From: Acetomicrobium hydrogeniformans ATCC BAA-1850
GTDB taxonomy: Bacteria; Synergistota; Synergistia; Synergistales; Acetomicrobiaceae
Assembly: GCF_000160455.2 (NCBI RefSeq)
Contig: NZ_ACJX03000001.1
Location: 1,994,001-2,058,000 of the forward strand
DNA length: 64,000 nt
Reading direction: 5' to 3'
In this document: piece by piece, positions 8,854 through 17,844 of the stretch
Position numbering within the stretch: the first letter of the stretch is position 1
Layout of the letters: every line of letters begins with the position of its first letter
Notes under the pieces: model-generated
What the model saw: only the letters and a program-made list of their open reading frames with translations
Told to the model about the DNA's origin: nothing
Database searches by the model: none
Program-made: the position numbers and the translations under genes

Positions 8854-9531
8854 CTAAGAAATATTATCACTGTATTCTCGATTCAGAGAAAGTATATGTT
8901 TAACTAACATTTTTTTTGCTCTGTCGAGGTCTTTATGTTTTAAACTATCAATAATGTCATAATGCATAACTGCAGAAAGCTCAATGTCCTGCTCCATTAT
9001 AAGATCTTGCATCATGGCAAGCCTCAACTGGTAGTAAAGATCACGGAGGATCCTATTACTCCATTTTCGGCCTGATGTTTCCCATAGGTATTTATGAAAT
9101 GTTATATCGTATTCCGAAAATGCGCTTATTTTCTTCTCCATAGGCTCATCGGACCGCGCAGAGGCAACCATATCATCTACAATTTTTCGCAAATTGGAGA
9201 AATCCTCTTCGGTGAGCATGTCCTTTTTGATTAAAATTTCGAATACCCGCGATTCGATCATATATCTGATGTCGAGAATTTCCATCATATCGTCGTGATC
9301 GAAATTGGGTATAAAGGTGCCCTTTCTGGGTACATAGATCAATAAACCCTGGTTTTCCAGTTCCCTTAGGGCTTCGCGAACCGGTGCTCTGCTTATATTA
9401 AGCCGTTCAGCGATTTCGCTCTCCTCGACGTGCTGGCCTTTGTGATATTTGCCGGACCACAGTATTTCTTCTCTTAAAAATTCGGCAACTTTTTGACTTA
9501 GGCTCTCGTGCGTAAAGTTTCTATTCTCCAT
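8854..9531 (-). CDS. GntR/FadR-family transcriptional regulator
   Basis: The 225-residue protein has an N-terminal winged helix (IAERLNISRAPVREALRELENQGLL, about residues 38-65) followed by an all-helical FCD ligand-binding domain of the FadR type. These proteins are usually repressors released by small carboxylic acids or amino acids. It lies directly upstream of glyA on the same strand, and its own promoter contains a perfect palindrome, suggesting autoregulation. Likely targets are the glyA operon or the adjoining amino-acid catabolic operons (inference from position only). AGGGAGAG precedes the ATG. Confidence 0.9.
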   Translation of the reverse strand: MENRNFTHESLSQKVAEFLREEILWSGKYHKGQHVEESEIAERLNISRAPVREALRELENQGLLIYVPRKGTFIPNFDHDDMMEILDIRYMIESRVFEILIKKDMLTEEDFSNLRKIVDDMVASARSDEPMEKKISAFSEYDITFHKYLWETSGRKWSNRILRDLYYQLRLAMMQDLIMEQDIELSAVMHYDIIDSLKHKDLDRAKKMLVKHILSLNREYSDNIS

Positions 9532-9599
9532 CTTTAAAACTCTCCCTAATTTAAATTAAATTAATTATTGTCGATTGTCGTTTTTCCCTCCTATTGTAT

Positions 9600-9628
9600 A
9601 TAATAGCATTTAAATGCAATAACCTCAA
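9600..9628 (-). promoter_or_regulatory. gntR promoter with palindromic operator in the spacer
   Basis: TTGAGG (9628-9623) and TATTAT (9605-9600) are separated by 17 bp. The spacer contains the perfect 12-bp palindrome GCATTTAAATGC at 9606-9617. A dimeric regulator bound there would block RNA polymerase, so autoregulation by the adjacent GntR protein is plausible. The assignment is inferred from symmetry and position. Confidence 0.55.
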
Positions 9629-9693
9629 TTGGGGGGCAACATCTTAATATTTTTAAAAATACAAAAACTTTGAAGGTTAAATTTGAACCCCAC

Positions 9694-9731
9694 AAACATA
9701 CCGGGGAAGCCTCTGCTTCCCCGGTATGTTT
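9694..9731 (-). terminator. Terminator downstream of fhs
   Basis: A perfect 16-bp stem with a 6-nt loop starts 10 bp after the fhs stop codon. The stem ends in AAA/TTT rather than a long T-run on the minus strand. On the plus strand TTTATTTTG follows. Confidence 0.7.
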
Positions 9732-9740
9732 ATTTTGCAC

Positions 9741-11408
9741 TTAAAACAACCCCGTTATGTTTCCCTCTTCGTCTATGTCTATGGACTCTGCGGCAGGCTT
9801 TTTAGGAAGGCCCGGCATGGTCATTATGTTACCGCATATGGCAACGACGAAGCCGGCCCCCGCCGACAGCCTCACTTCCCTTACCGATAGCTTGTATCCT
9901 TTAGGCCTTCCAAGTTTTTGAGGGTCGTCGGATATGGATAGCTGGGTCTTCGCCATGCAGACGGGAAGGCCGCCGAAGCCCTTTTCCTCCAGGTTTTTTA
10001 TGGTCTTTAAAGCCCCAGAGGAGTATTCCACGTCGTCTGCTCCATAAACTTTGGTCGCTATGGTCCTTATCTTTTCCGTAAGGGGAAGGTCTAACTCGTA
10101 GAGGGGTTTGTAGCTTTTTTCCTCTTTCGTAGCCTCAAGCACCTTCTTTGCCAGATCTATGCCTCCCTCTCCTCCCTTCTCCCACACCTCGGAAAGGGCT
10201 ATACTGGCGCCTCTTTCCTCCGTAGCCTCCATGACCATCTCTATCTCCCCATCGGTGTCGGAGGCGAACTTGTTTAATGCCACCACTACGGGAATGCCGA
10301 AGTTGGAGAGTATGTCGAGGTGGGCTTTGAGGTTTTCAAGGCCCTGGGATAGCGCCTCAAGGTTTTCCTTGGAGAGGTCTTCCTTTTTCACCCCTCCGTG
10401 GTGCTTTAAGGCCCTGACGGTGGTGACCAACACGACTGCCGAAGGGGAGAGGCCCGCAAACCTGCAGACTATGTCGAAGAACTTCTCCGCTCCCAGGTCG
10501 GAGGCAAAGCCCGCTTCGACTACGGCGTAATCCCTTAGCTTCAAGGCCATCTTCGTGGCTATTATGGAGTTAGTGCCGTGTGCTATGTTGGCAAAAGGTC
10601 CTCCGTGGACGAAGGCGGGCACGTGTTCTATGGTCTGGACCAGGTTTGGGTTTATGGCCTCCTTAAGGAGGGCTGCCATTGCGCCGTGGGCCTTCAAGTC
10701 TCCTGCTGTTATCATATTTCCCTTTTCATCGTAGCCTACGACCACCTTGGAGAGGCGCTCCTTTAAGTCGGCAAGATCGCTTGATAGGCACAATATGGCC
10801 ATCACCTCGGAGGCCACGGTGATGTCAAATCCCGATTCCCTGGGAAATCCGTTCGCCCTCCCTCCAAGGCCTATGACCACGTTCCTCAAGGCCCTCTCGT
10901 TCATGTCCATGGCCCTCCTCCAGGTTATCTCCCTGGGGTCTATCTTAAGGGGGTTTCCCTGGTGCAGGTGGTTATCCAACAGGGCTGCAAGCAGGTTGTG
11001 GGCCGTCTCCACGGCGTGTATGTCTCCCGTGAAGTGGAGGTTTATCTCCTCCATGGGAAGTACCTGGGAGTAGCCTCCTCCCGCAGCTCCTCCCTTAACG
11101 CCAAAGCAGGGACCAAGCGAGGGTTCTCTAAGGCATAGCATGGCCTTTTTGCCTAGCTTCACCAAAGCTTGAGTAAGACCTACCGTAGTGGTAGTCTTTC
11201 CCTCCCCCGCAGGGGTGGGGGTGGTTGCGGTGACAAGTATGAGCTTGCCGTCGGGCCTTTCCTTTAAATCCTTCATGTAGTTTACGTCCACCTTGGCCTT
11301 GTAGTGGCCGTAGGGGAGCAAATACCTTTCGGGTATTCCTAAGTCTTGTGCTATCTCCCTTATGGGTTTTAGCTTTGATCGTTGGGCTATTTCGATATCG
11401 GATAACAT
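9741..11408 (-). CDS. fhs: Formate--tetrahydrofolate ligase
   Basis: The 555-residue enzyme has the ATP-binding P-loop [14 protein letters not shown] near residue 65 and the [22 protein letters not shown] region near 94-115, both characteristic of the family. It couples formate, ATP and THF to 10-formyl-THF, or runs in reverse to conserve energy as ATP when glycine or purine units are degraded. The formate/nitrite channel at 25.3 kb and glyA at 7.4 kb complete a one-carbon theme. It follows an M20 gene by 34 bp and is probably co-transcribed. Its codon use looks strongly biased (many AGG, AAG, CTT) compared with its neighbours, which fits high expression. Confidence 0.97.
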   Translation of the reverse strand: MLSDIEIAQRSKLKPIREIAQDLGIPERYLLPYGHYKAKVDVNYMKDLKERPDGKLILVTATTPTPAGEGKTTTTVGLTQALVKLGKKAMLCLREPSLGPCFGVKGGAAGGGYSQVLPMEEINLHFTGDIHAVETAHNLLAALLDNHLHQGNPLKIDPREITWRRAMDMNERALRNVVIGLGGRANGFPRESGFDITVASEVMAILCLSSDLADLKERLSKVVVGYDEKGNMITAGDLKAHGAMAALLKEAINPNLVQTIEHVPAFVHGGPFANIAHGTNSIIATKMALKLRDYAVVEAGFASDLGAEKFFDIVCRFAGLSPSAVVLVTTVRALKHHGGVKKEDLSKENLEALSQGLENLKAHLDILSNFGIPVVVALNKFASDTDGEIEMVMEATEERGASIALSEVWEKGGEGGIDLAKKVLEATKEEKSYKPLYELDLPLTEKIRTIATKVYGADDVEYSSGALKTIKNLEEKGFGGLPVCMAKTQLSISDDPQKLGRPKGYKLSVREVRLSAGAGFVVAICGNIMTMPGLPKKPAAESIDIDEEGNITGLF

Positions 11409-11442
11409 GGGATCTCCTCCTTGTAAAATAGTATTATGCTAT

Positions 11443-12633
11443 TTATTCTTTCCTAAGAAAGGCTATAGCCGTTCTTATGTGCATTTCAACCCCAATTGGC
11501 AGTACATCCTCGTCAATGTCAAAGAGAGGATGATGATGAGGGTAAATTATGCCTTTTTTGGGGTTTCCCGCTCCAACAAAATAAAAGCAGCTGGGAATAA
11601 TTTTGGCGAACTCGGCGAAATCCTCTCCCGCCGTTCCTATGTAACTTGTGATGTTTTCAGCGCCCACTACATCTTTAGCAACGCTTGAAACCAAATTCGC
11701 CATCTTATCATCGTTGATCAGGGTAGAATTGCTGGGGATAAACTCCAGTTCATATGTGCACTCATGCGCCTCGCATACCTTTTTTAGTATCCTTTCAAAA
11801 CGAACGAGAGGCTTTTCGGGACTTTCGGAGCCTCCCTCGTAGAGATAGCGAATTGTGCCGCCCAGATCGATGTATTCCGGTATGACGTTTGTAGCCGTCC
11901 CGGCATTTACCAATCCGAACATTATCAGGGTAGGTTTTAAAACATCTATTTCCCTGGTTTGTATCATCTGCACCGATTGAATGAAGTCTGCTGCAGTCAA
12001 TATTGGGTCGATAGCCGTATGAGGAGCCCCGGTGTGTCCTCCCCTGCCTTTTATCCTGACCTTGAACTCGTCTAAAGCGGCCATGACCGGTCCGGCAGAT
12101 ATTCCCATCTTTCCGCTTTCTATGGGAGTCCAGAGGTGAATCGCAAAGGCGCCATCAGGATGTGGGTCATCTAGGGCTCCCTCCTCGATCATTTGACGGG
12201 CACCGGCTACTTCCTCATTAGGCTGAAAGAGAAACATGACCCTTCCAGGGATTTCCTCTTTGTGGTGCGACAATATCTTCGCCGCTACCAGCAACATCGC
12301 CATATGTCCATCGTGTCCGCAGGCATGCATGATTCCTTCGTTTCGAGAGCGATAGGGTACATCGTTTTGTTCTTCAACGGGCAAAGCGTCCATATCTGAA
12401 CGAAGCATCACCGTTTTGCCTTCTTCTTTGCCTTCTAATATAGCTACAACGCCGGTGTGGGCTATATTTTCCCTCACATCAAGCCCTAATCGCTTCAAAT
12501 ATTCGGCTACCCTTTTCGAAGTCCTTTCCTCCTTAAATCCGAGCTCGGGATACATGTGAAAATCCCTTCTCAATTCGATGAGCTCATCTTTTAACTCATT
12601 AATCTCATCTTTGAGTTTATTTAGGAGATTCAT
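11443..12633 (-). CDS. M20-family amidohydrolase, second copy
   Basis: The 396-residue zinc hydrolase shows HMYPEL near 26, RSDMDALP near 78-85, HACGHD near 103-108 and the NEE pair near 139-141. In the last motif Asn replaces the Ala of the more usual PAEE, with both glutamates kept. A ribosome site (AAAGGATGG) precedes the ATG. No signal peptide is seen, so it is cytoplasmic. It is paralogous to the M20 gene at 6.2-7.4 kb and lies between fhs and the large ectoine-type operon. It could supply the deacylation step missing from that operon, such as N-acetyl-diaminobutyrate hydrolysis, but that is a hypothesis. Confidence 0.88.
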   Translation of the reverse strand: MNLLNKLKDEINELKDELIELRRDFHMYPELGFKEERTSKRVAEYLKRLGLDVRENIAHTGVVAILEGKEEGKTVMLRSDMDALPVEEQNDVPYRSRNEGIMHACGHDGHMAMLLVAAKILSHHKEEIPGRVMFLFQPNEEVAGARQMIEEGALDDPHPDGAFAIHLWTPIESGKMGISAGPVMAALDEFKVRIKGRGGHTGAPHTAIDPILTAADFIQSVQMIQTREIDVLKPTLIMFGLVNAGTATNVIPEYIDLGGTIRYLYEGGSESPEKPLVRFERILKKVCEAHECTYELEFIPSNSTLINDDKMANLVSSVAKDVVGAENITSYIGTAGEDFAEFAKIIPSCFYFVGAGNPKKGIIYPHHHPLFDIDEDVLPIGVEMHIRTAIAFLRKE

Positions 12634-12669
12634 CTTAGACCATCCTTTCTATACTATAAAATATTAAAT

Positions 12670-13198
12670 TTAGTTATTTAAAAATTCTAAAGCTGTTCTT
12701 CGGTTGAAAAATCAAACTTTATTTTCCCTTTTATTTCAGATCTATATTTAGATAAGATCTTTGCTGCGATCAAAAGAATCGCGACATGTACGTCATGCCC
12801 ACAGGCATGCATTGCTCCATCATTATTTAATAACAAAGCAATTTCTTCTGCTGCAATTAATTCTTTCCCTTGCCTTCCTAGAAATACAACTTCGTCCCCA
12901 ATTTTGGGATTGTTTATATCAGTTATATCGATCATAAACTGATCCATGCAGATATTGCCTATTATTTGACAACGCCGTCCATGTAATAACACATTACCTT
13001 TATTTGAGAGCTGTCTGGATACACCATCTACATATCCCATGGAAACTACTCCAATTACGGTAGGCCTTTTGTTCCAATTGGCACCGACTTAATGAAAATT
13101 AGTTTTTGCTTTAATTGACATCGTCGGGATTAACTCTCCTTTAGGGTTCACAGCCATTTCTGGACAAGGATATAGGCCATTATGTTTAATGTCACCAT
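12670..13198 (-). pseudogene. Composite relic: alanine racemase fused to an M20 amidohydrolase
   Basis: Reading down the minus strand, 13198-13092 encodes alanine-racemase sequence (GLYPCPEM, PTMSIKAK). An in-frame TAA lies at 13091-13089. The same frame then resumes with the Alr C-terminal domain (RPTVIGVVSMGYVDG, GNICMDQFMIDIT) to about 12835. It runs without a break into M20 sequence (GAMHACGHDVHVAILLIAAKIL), and after a large internal deletion with a frameshift it ends with the typical M20 C-terminus RTALEFLNN at 12670. Two ancestral genes have thus each lost internal sequence and been joined. The 117-codon open piece at 12687-13040 is unlikely to be functional: it has no PLP lysine domain and only one M20 metal motif. 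Confidence 0.85.
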
Positions 13199-13214
13199 AT
13201 GCCTTAGTTTATAC

Positions 13215-13256
13215 ATCTCCCAGGCAATTGTAGGTATTTATGTATGCCTGGGAGAT
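13215..13256 (-). terminator. Hairpin after the large catabolic operon
   Basis: A 12-bp perfect stem (ATCTCCCAGGCA / TGCCTGGGAGAT) with an 18-nt loop sits 34 bp beyond the last gene of the operon. No T-run follows on the minus strand, so termination efficiency is uncertain. Confidence 0.5.
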
Positions 13257-13289
13257 ATCTGATTATGTGCTTTAAACTATCAAGATGCT

Positions 13290-14465
13290 CTACTTGGTGA
13301 AAATTTTGCGCGGGAAGTTTAGGAACGTCTCGCACCCCTTTTCAGTCACCAAGAAGGGTTCGCTGCACTCAAACCCAAACTCATCAAGCCAAATACCCGG
13401 CATAAGGTGAATAGTCATTCCCGGTTTCATTATGGTCTTATCTCCAGGACGTAGGCTTACAGTGTGCTCGCCCCAGTCGGGGACGTAATTTAAACCAAAG
13501 GCGTAGCCGAGCCTCGAAGGCTTGACTACTCTGGAACCCGATATGGCTTCCCGCCACTTTGCCTCGATCTCCTCTGCTGTAACGCCCGGTTTTATGAAAT
13601 CAAGTGTTTTGGCAATGCCATCGATCACGACATCTGCTATTTCCTTGAGTTCCTTGGGCGGATCGCCTATATAGACCGTTCGTGACAATGGGCAATGATA
13701 CCTAAATCTGACACCGCAAAGTTCGAGGAGAACGATGTCACCTGGTGCGTATTTCCTATCGGGTTTCCAGCCCAGGTGAGCCGCAGACGTCCTTTCGTTG
13801 GAAGGCATGATAGGGAATATCGCAGGATGATCCCCAGTAAATTCATCAGTGCCCTTTATCATGGCATGATAGACATTTGCAGCTGCTTCGCTTTCGAGTC
13901 TGCCAACTTCTATGGAGTCAATGGCAGTTTTCATGACGTGTTCACAAACCTTGGCCGCTTCTTTTATGTACTTTATTTCCGCAGGTGATTTAATAGTTCG
14001 GATCCAGTTGACCAGGCTTGTAGCATTGTGAAATTTTGCTTGCGGTAGTTCTTCTCGCAGCACATCCAGACACTGCCCCGTAAACCAGTAGTTGTCCTTT
14101 TCAACTCCTATATGTCTTTTTTCCCAGCCCATTTCTCGCAGTATGTCTGCTACGAAGCTCATGGGATGCTTGAAGACATTTTGGACGTAGTCGTCTGCGT
14201 AAGGTCGTATGTTGTCGTGTTTCAACCAAGTGGTAAGCTTTGCACCGTTGGCGTCCATTCCCCGACCCCACCAGATCGGCTCGTCGTAATCCAAAGCGAT
14301 TACCAGCCCTTGATGGACATAGAAGGACCAACCATCGTAACCGGTCAGGTAATTCATATTCGCAGGATCGCTTACGATGAGGACCTGGATGCCCTTTCGG
14401 AGCATGCTTTCTTTGACTTTACGAAGCCGTTCCTGATATTCGGAAACTTCAAATATCAATGCCAT
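13290..14465 (-). CDS. EutD/DoeA-like M24 hydrolase (ectoine-hydrolase type), copy A
   Basis: The 391-residue protein has the creatinase/aminopeptidase-P fold. It carries the signature stretches of ectoine hydrolase EutD/DoeA as I recall them: DPANMNYLTGYDGWSFYVHQ near residue 38, GRGMDANGAK, FRYHCPLSRTV, and PDWGEHTVSLRPGD toward the C-terminus. The first metal-ligand Asp of true M24 peptidases is Glu here (LLELCG) and the second is lost (YHCPLSRT). That points to metal-free amidinohydrolase chemistry as in creatinase, not Xaa-Pro aminopeptidase. The predicted reaction is opening of a cyclic amidine such as ectoine. The ATG at 14465 is preferred because AGGAGGTG is correctly spaced. It is the last gene of the operon. 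Confidence 0.85.
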   Translation of the reverse strand: MALIFEVSEYQERLRKVKESMLRKGIQVLIVSDPANMNYLTGYDGWSFYVHQGLVIALDYDEPIWWGRGMDANGAKLTTWLKHDNIRPYADDYVQNVFKHPMSFVADILREMGWEKRHIGVEKDNYWFTGQCLDVLREELPQAKFHNATSLVNWIRTIKSPAEIKYIKEAAKVCEHVMKTAIDSIEVGRLESEAAANVYHAMIKGTDEFTGDHPAIFPIMPSNERTSAAHLGWKPDRKYAPGDIVLLELCGVRFRYHCPLSRTVYIGDPPKELKEIADVVIDGIAKTLDFIKPGVTAEEIEAKWREAISGSRVVKPSRLGYAFGLNYVPDWGEHTVSLRPGDKTIMKPGMTIHLMPGIWLDEFGFECSEPFLVTEKGCETFLNFPRKIFTK

Positions 14466-14477
14466 TTCTTTCACCTC

Positions 14478-15713
14478 CTAGCTCCATCCCCTTAAGCGCA
14501 TGGCCTCTGCTATTTTCCTCAAGGCGTAGGCCCATGCAGCTGTGCGACGCGTTACTTTCAATTCTTGTGCAATCGATGATATTTCTTTATAGGCGCCGAG
14601 GATCCTCTTTTCAAGCATCTGATAGACCTTTTCTTCTTCCCACCAGTCGTTGCTCAATCCTTGAATGCGTTCAAAATGACATACTATGGCACCCCCCGAG
14701 TTTGCCAGGACATCGGGAATGAGCCTTATACCTTTACGCGACAATATCGCATCGGCTTCCGGAGTCGTCGGCCCGTTTGCGGCTTCCACGACTAGCTTGG
14801 CTTTTATCCTGTCGGCGTTATCTTCGGTGATGACGTCCTGTACAGCTGCCGGTATGAGGACATCCACATCCAATTCAAATATCTTTCTGCTATCTATAGA
14901 CTGCGCGCCGGGAAATTCAACGACCTTACCTGTTTTTTTGACGTATTCAAGCAGATTGGTTATGTTTATGCCTTTGGGATCGTAAATTGCTCCGTATATG
15001 TCACTGACACAAAGGATCTTGAACCCCTTTTCAAAAAGCATTTTTGCCGTTACGCTTCCTACTTGACCGAAACCCTGTATGGCAACTGTCGTTTTATCGA
15101 ATTCAAACCCCAGGTCCTTGCATGCCTCGAAAGTACATAGGGCAACACCTCGTCCTGTAGCTTCATATCCACCCTTAGACCCTCCAAGGGCTACTGGCTT
15201 ATCATTGATTGCGGCGGGGCTGTGCATTCCTGTTATTTGCTCGTATTCGTCCAACATCCAAGCCATCTGTTCTTCTCCTGTGCCTATGTCGGCTCCCGGA
15301 ACATCGATCATAGCTCCCTTGGGAACCAATCTCCTAATGAATCCGCGTATCAGACGCTCATATTCTCCTTTGCTCATTGAATATGGATCGGCTTTGATGC
15401 CGCCCTTGCCTCCGCCGGCAGGAATGTCTCCTATGGCGTGCTTTATGCTCATGAACATCGATAGAGCCTTTATCTCCTCGGGTGTGAGGTCCGGTTTTAC
15501 CCTTGTTCCATCCTTGCAGGGTCCCAAGGCGTCGCAGTGGTGGGAACGATAGGCTATAAACAATTTCTTATCCCCATTGTCCATGCGAACGGGAATGGTG
15601 AATTCTACGAAGCGCATAGGGGTGCTCAACCTTTCTGTTATCTCCGGCTCGAGGTCAATAGCCTCAGCTGCCACTTTTAAGTAATATCTTGCGGTTTCCC
15701 ATACGTCTTTCAT
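14478..15713 (-). CDS. Glu/Leu/Phe/Val dehydrogenase, copy 1 (glutamate dehydrogenase type)
   Basis: The 411-residue enzyme shows the family signature IPAGGGKGGIKADP near residue 95, containing the substrate-binding Lys. VPGADIGTGEEQMAWM and the NAD(P) Rossmann motif GFGQVGS near 215 follow. It oxidatively deaminates an amino acid to its 2-oxo acid, releasing ammonia and reduced nucleotide. Glutamate is the default substrate by length, but specificity cannot be read reliably. The start at 15713 fits the site AGAGGTGG better than the upstream ATG at 15725. It lies between two EutD/DoeA-like genes, so it may process or transaminate the amino acid released by them. Confidence 0.9.
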   Translation of the reverse strand: MKDVWETARYYLKVAAEAIDLEPEITERLSTPMRFVEFTIPVRMDNGDKKLFIAYRSHHCDALGPCKDGTRVKPDLTPEEIKALSMFMSIKHAIGDIPAGGGKGGIKADPYSMSKGEYERLIRGFIRRLVPKGAMIDVPGADIGTGEEQMAWMLDEYEQITGMHSPAAINDKPVALGGSKGGYEATGRGVALCTFEACKDLGFEFDKTTVAIQGFGQVGSVTAKMLFEKGFKILCVSDIYGAIYDPKGINITNLLEYVKKTGKVVEFPGAQSIDSRKIFELDVDVLIPAAVQDVITEDNADRIKAKLVVEAANGPTTPEADAILSRKGIRLIPDVLANSGGAIVCHFERIQGLSNDWWEEEKVYQMLEKRILGAYKEISSIAQELKVTRRTAAWAYALRKIAEAMRLRGWS

Positions 15714-15759
15714 GCTACATACCACCTCTTCATTTATTATTTAGAATGAATTGTCATTA

Positions 15760-16944
15760 TCACTTCTTAATGAAAAGCTCCTCGGGAAAATTGATCAACT
15801 TTTCGCACCCCTTTTCGGTTACCAAGAAGGGCTCGCTGCATTCAAATCCGAATTCGTCTAACCATATCCCTGGCATGAAATGAATTGTCATACCGGGTCT
15901 AAGTATTGTCTTATCGCCCGGCCTTAAACTTACTGTATGTTCACCCCAATCGGGCACATAATTTAAACCGAAAGCATATCCGACTCTTGAAGGTTTTTCT
16001 ACGCCCGTTCCTTCCAGACATTTTCTCCATCTCAATTCCACCTCTTCTGCCGTAATACCCGGTTTAATAAAATCCAGAGTCGTTTGCAATCCATTTATTA
16101 CAACCTGGGCGATTTTTCTAAGTCCCTCGGGTGGCTCTCCCAAATAGAGGGTGCGTGAAAGAGGTGCATGATATCTAAACCTGCAACCGGAAAGTTCCAG
16201 CAGTACAACATCACCTTTTTGGTACTTTCTGTCTGGATCGAAGGTTAGATGAGCTGTAGACGTCCTGATGTCGGAGGGCATTATTGGAAATATCGCGGGA
16301 CTATCACCTCCGTATTCATCGACTCCAGCGATTTGAGCGGCAACGACCTTGGATGCCGCGTCCTTCTCCCATATGCCGATGTCGATTGCATCGATGGCGG
16401 TCTGCATCACATGTTCGCAAATTCTAGCGGCCTGCCGCATGTAGTTAATTTCTGCTGGAGATTTTATTGTCCTGACCCAGTTGACCAAGTTCGTGGCGTC
16501 TTTAAAGACGGCACAGGGAAGCTCTTGGCGCAGAACATTCATCGATTTGGCCGAATACCAGTAATTGTCCATTTCGACGCCTATGTTTTTGTTTTCATAT
16601 TTGAATTCCTTTATTAAATTTGCAACGTAGACCATTGTGTGAGTGTATCGGGATTGAACGTAAAAATCGGGGTATCCGTGAATATGTTCTTCATCAAGCC
16701 AGGTGGTAATGCGGGCGCCGTTGCTGTCCTGCTGGCGCCCGAACCAGTGTGGTTGATCATCTTCTAATGTGAGCAAAACGCCCTGATGAACGTAAAAAGA
16801 CCACCCATCGTAACCAGTGAGATAATTCATATTTGCGGGATCGACAAGGAAAAGAAGTTCTATCCCGTTAGCATCCATTCTTTCTTTGACTCGTCTTACC
16901 CGTTCTTTGTATTCTAAAATATCAAATCGCAAAACTTTATGCAT
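15760..16944 (-). CDS. EutD/DoeA-like M24 hydrolase, copy B
   Basis: The 394-residue protein is a close paralogue of copy A and has the same EutD/DoeA landmarks: DPANMNYLTGYDGWSFYVHQ, FRYHAPLSRTL, PDWGEHTVSLRPGD and an EFGFECSEPFLVTEKGCE tail. As in copy A, the first peptidase metal ligand is replaced (LLELSG) and the second is absent. It differs where copy A reads WWGRGMDANGAK (here WFGRQQDSNGAR), which may mean different substrates or a heteromer. GGAGG precedes the ATG. An inverted repeat lies just upstream (16967-16988). Having two copies in one operon, separated by a dehydrogenase, is unusual for ectoine catabolism. Confidence 0.85.
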   Translation of the reverse strand: MHKVLRFDILEYKERVRRVKERMDANGIELLFLVDPANMNYLTGYDGWSFYVHQGVLLTLEDDQPHWFGRQQDSNGARITTWLDEEHIHGYPDFYVQSRYTHTMVYVANLIKEFKYENKNIGVEMDNYWYSAKSMNVLRQELPCAVFKDATNLVNWVRTIKSPAEINYMRQAARICEHVMQTAIDAIDIGIWEKDAASKVVAAQIAGVDEYGGDSPAIFPIMPSDIRTSTAHLTFDPDRKYQKGDVVLLELSGCRFRYHAPLSRTLYLGEPPEGLRKIAQVVINGLQTTLDFIKPGITAEEVELRWRKCLEGTGVEKPSRVGYAFGLNYVPDWGEHTVSLRPGDKTILRPGMTIHFMPGIWLDEFGFECSEPFLVTEKGCEKLINFPEELFIKK

Positions 16945-16966
16945 TTCAATTCCTCCATTTTCATAT

Positions 16967-16988
16967 AAATATCTAAAAAGAGATATTT
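16967..16988. repeat. 8-bp inverted repeat upstream of copy B hydrolase
   Basis: AAATATCT and AGATATTT are separated by six bases in the 96-bp gap before the gene. It could be an operator or an mRNA hairpin. The gap is AT-rich and may hold an internal promoter. Confidence 0.4.
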
Positions 16989-17040
16989 AAATTTATATTA
17001 CGATAAGATTATATATTTTCTGTTTGGCAAATTTCATTAA

Positions 17041-17772
17041 TTACATATACCCTTTAAAGTTGCTTTTAATAACAGCAGAATATACGTAATCGATCATAGT
17101 TATATAATCAAAAACAGGAACGTTGACGACTTCTGATACAGCCTTCCCATAAGGAGGAAGGAGACTACATTCGAGCAAAATAGCTGACATATTTTGAGTT
17201 TCTTCATTTAATTCTCTGGTTGTTTCCACGACCTCTTTTTCTAACTTCTCGGTATCGAGGAAACCTGCCTCATCTATGACGGATTCCTTGAAATGTCTTT
17301 TATTTTCTAAACCCTTTATAATTAAACGATCTGTAAAATTTATGCCTGCTGCACCAAATATATCGGCCGTAAGGGAGGCGGAGCTTGCAGTAATTATCCC
17401 AATATTCGACCCTGCAGGGATTATTTCTTTGATAAAGTGAAGTTGTATTAGGCTCGATAAAAAAACAGGAATATTCATCTCTTCTTTTAGTTCCTCCTGA
17501 AATAAGGCCAAAAAACCGCAATCTCCCGTTATGGCTTTAACTCCTTCTTGTACGAGTTTTTTCGAAGCCTCGAACACTTTCTCTTTGACCGATCTGTCAT
17601 GATCAAAAAGATGCCTGTGGGTCACTCCCTCTATCCTCTGAAAACGCACGGGATAGCTATAAGTTGTCGCATTTGCTACATCCCCCGGAATGAAGGGAAC
17701 GTAATTTTCTATCAACAAAATTCCTATCGCTTCTCCGTAAGAAACCTGATCGCCTTTGACTTTATAGATCAT
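17041..17772 (-). CDS. Aspartate/glutamate racemase-superfamily protein
   Basis: The 243-residue protein has the paired Cys of the superfamily, in TGDCGFLA near residue 84 and LLECSLLPPYG near 203. These two residues normally take the proton from each face of the substrate. It may racemise or isomerise an amino acid, hydantoin or related acid. The ectoine cluster member EutA also belongs to this superfamily, but the sequence does not look specifically like EutA. It lies between the TRAP binding protein gene and hydrolase copy B and is read in the same direction. Substrate unknown. Confidence 0.78.
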   Translation of the reverse strand: MIYKVKGDQVSYGEAIGILLIENYVPFIPGDVANATTYSYPVRFQRIEGVTHRHLFDHDRSVKEKVFEASKKLVQEGVKAITGDCGFLALFQEELKEEMNIPVFLSSLIQLHFIKEIIPAGSNIGIITASSASLTADIFGAAGINFTDRLIIKGLENKRHFKESVIDEAGFLDTEKLEKEVVETTRELNEETQNMSAILLECSLLPPYGKAVSEVVNVPVFDYITMIDYVYSAVIKSNFKGYM

Positions 17773-17844
17773 TTTTTAGATCCCTTCTCGCTTTTTGTAG
17801 GGGATGAAACCCTTGAGATCCCATCCCCCAATATTGCATTACAT

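Noticed and set aside
10159-11073. Plus-strand frames opposite fhs
   Set aside because: Codon-biased fhs leaves long antisense frames; no motif or ribosome site supports them.
15079-15552. 157-codon plus-strand frame
   Set aside because: Antisense to the glutamate dehydrogenase copy 1; Pro/Ser-rich composition is typical of antisense translation.
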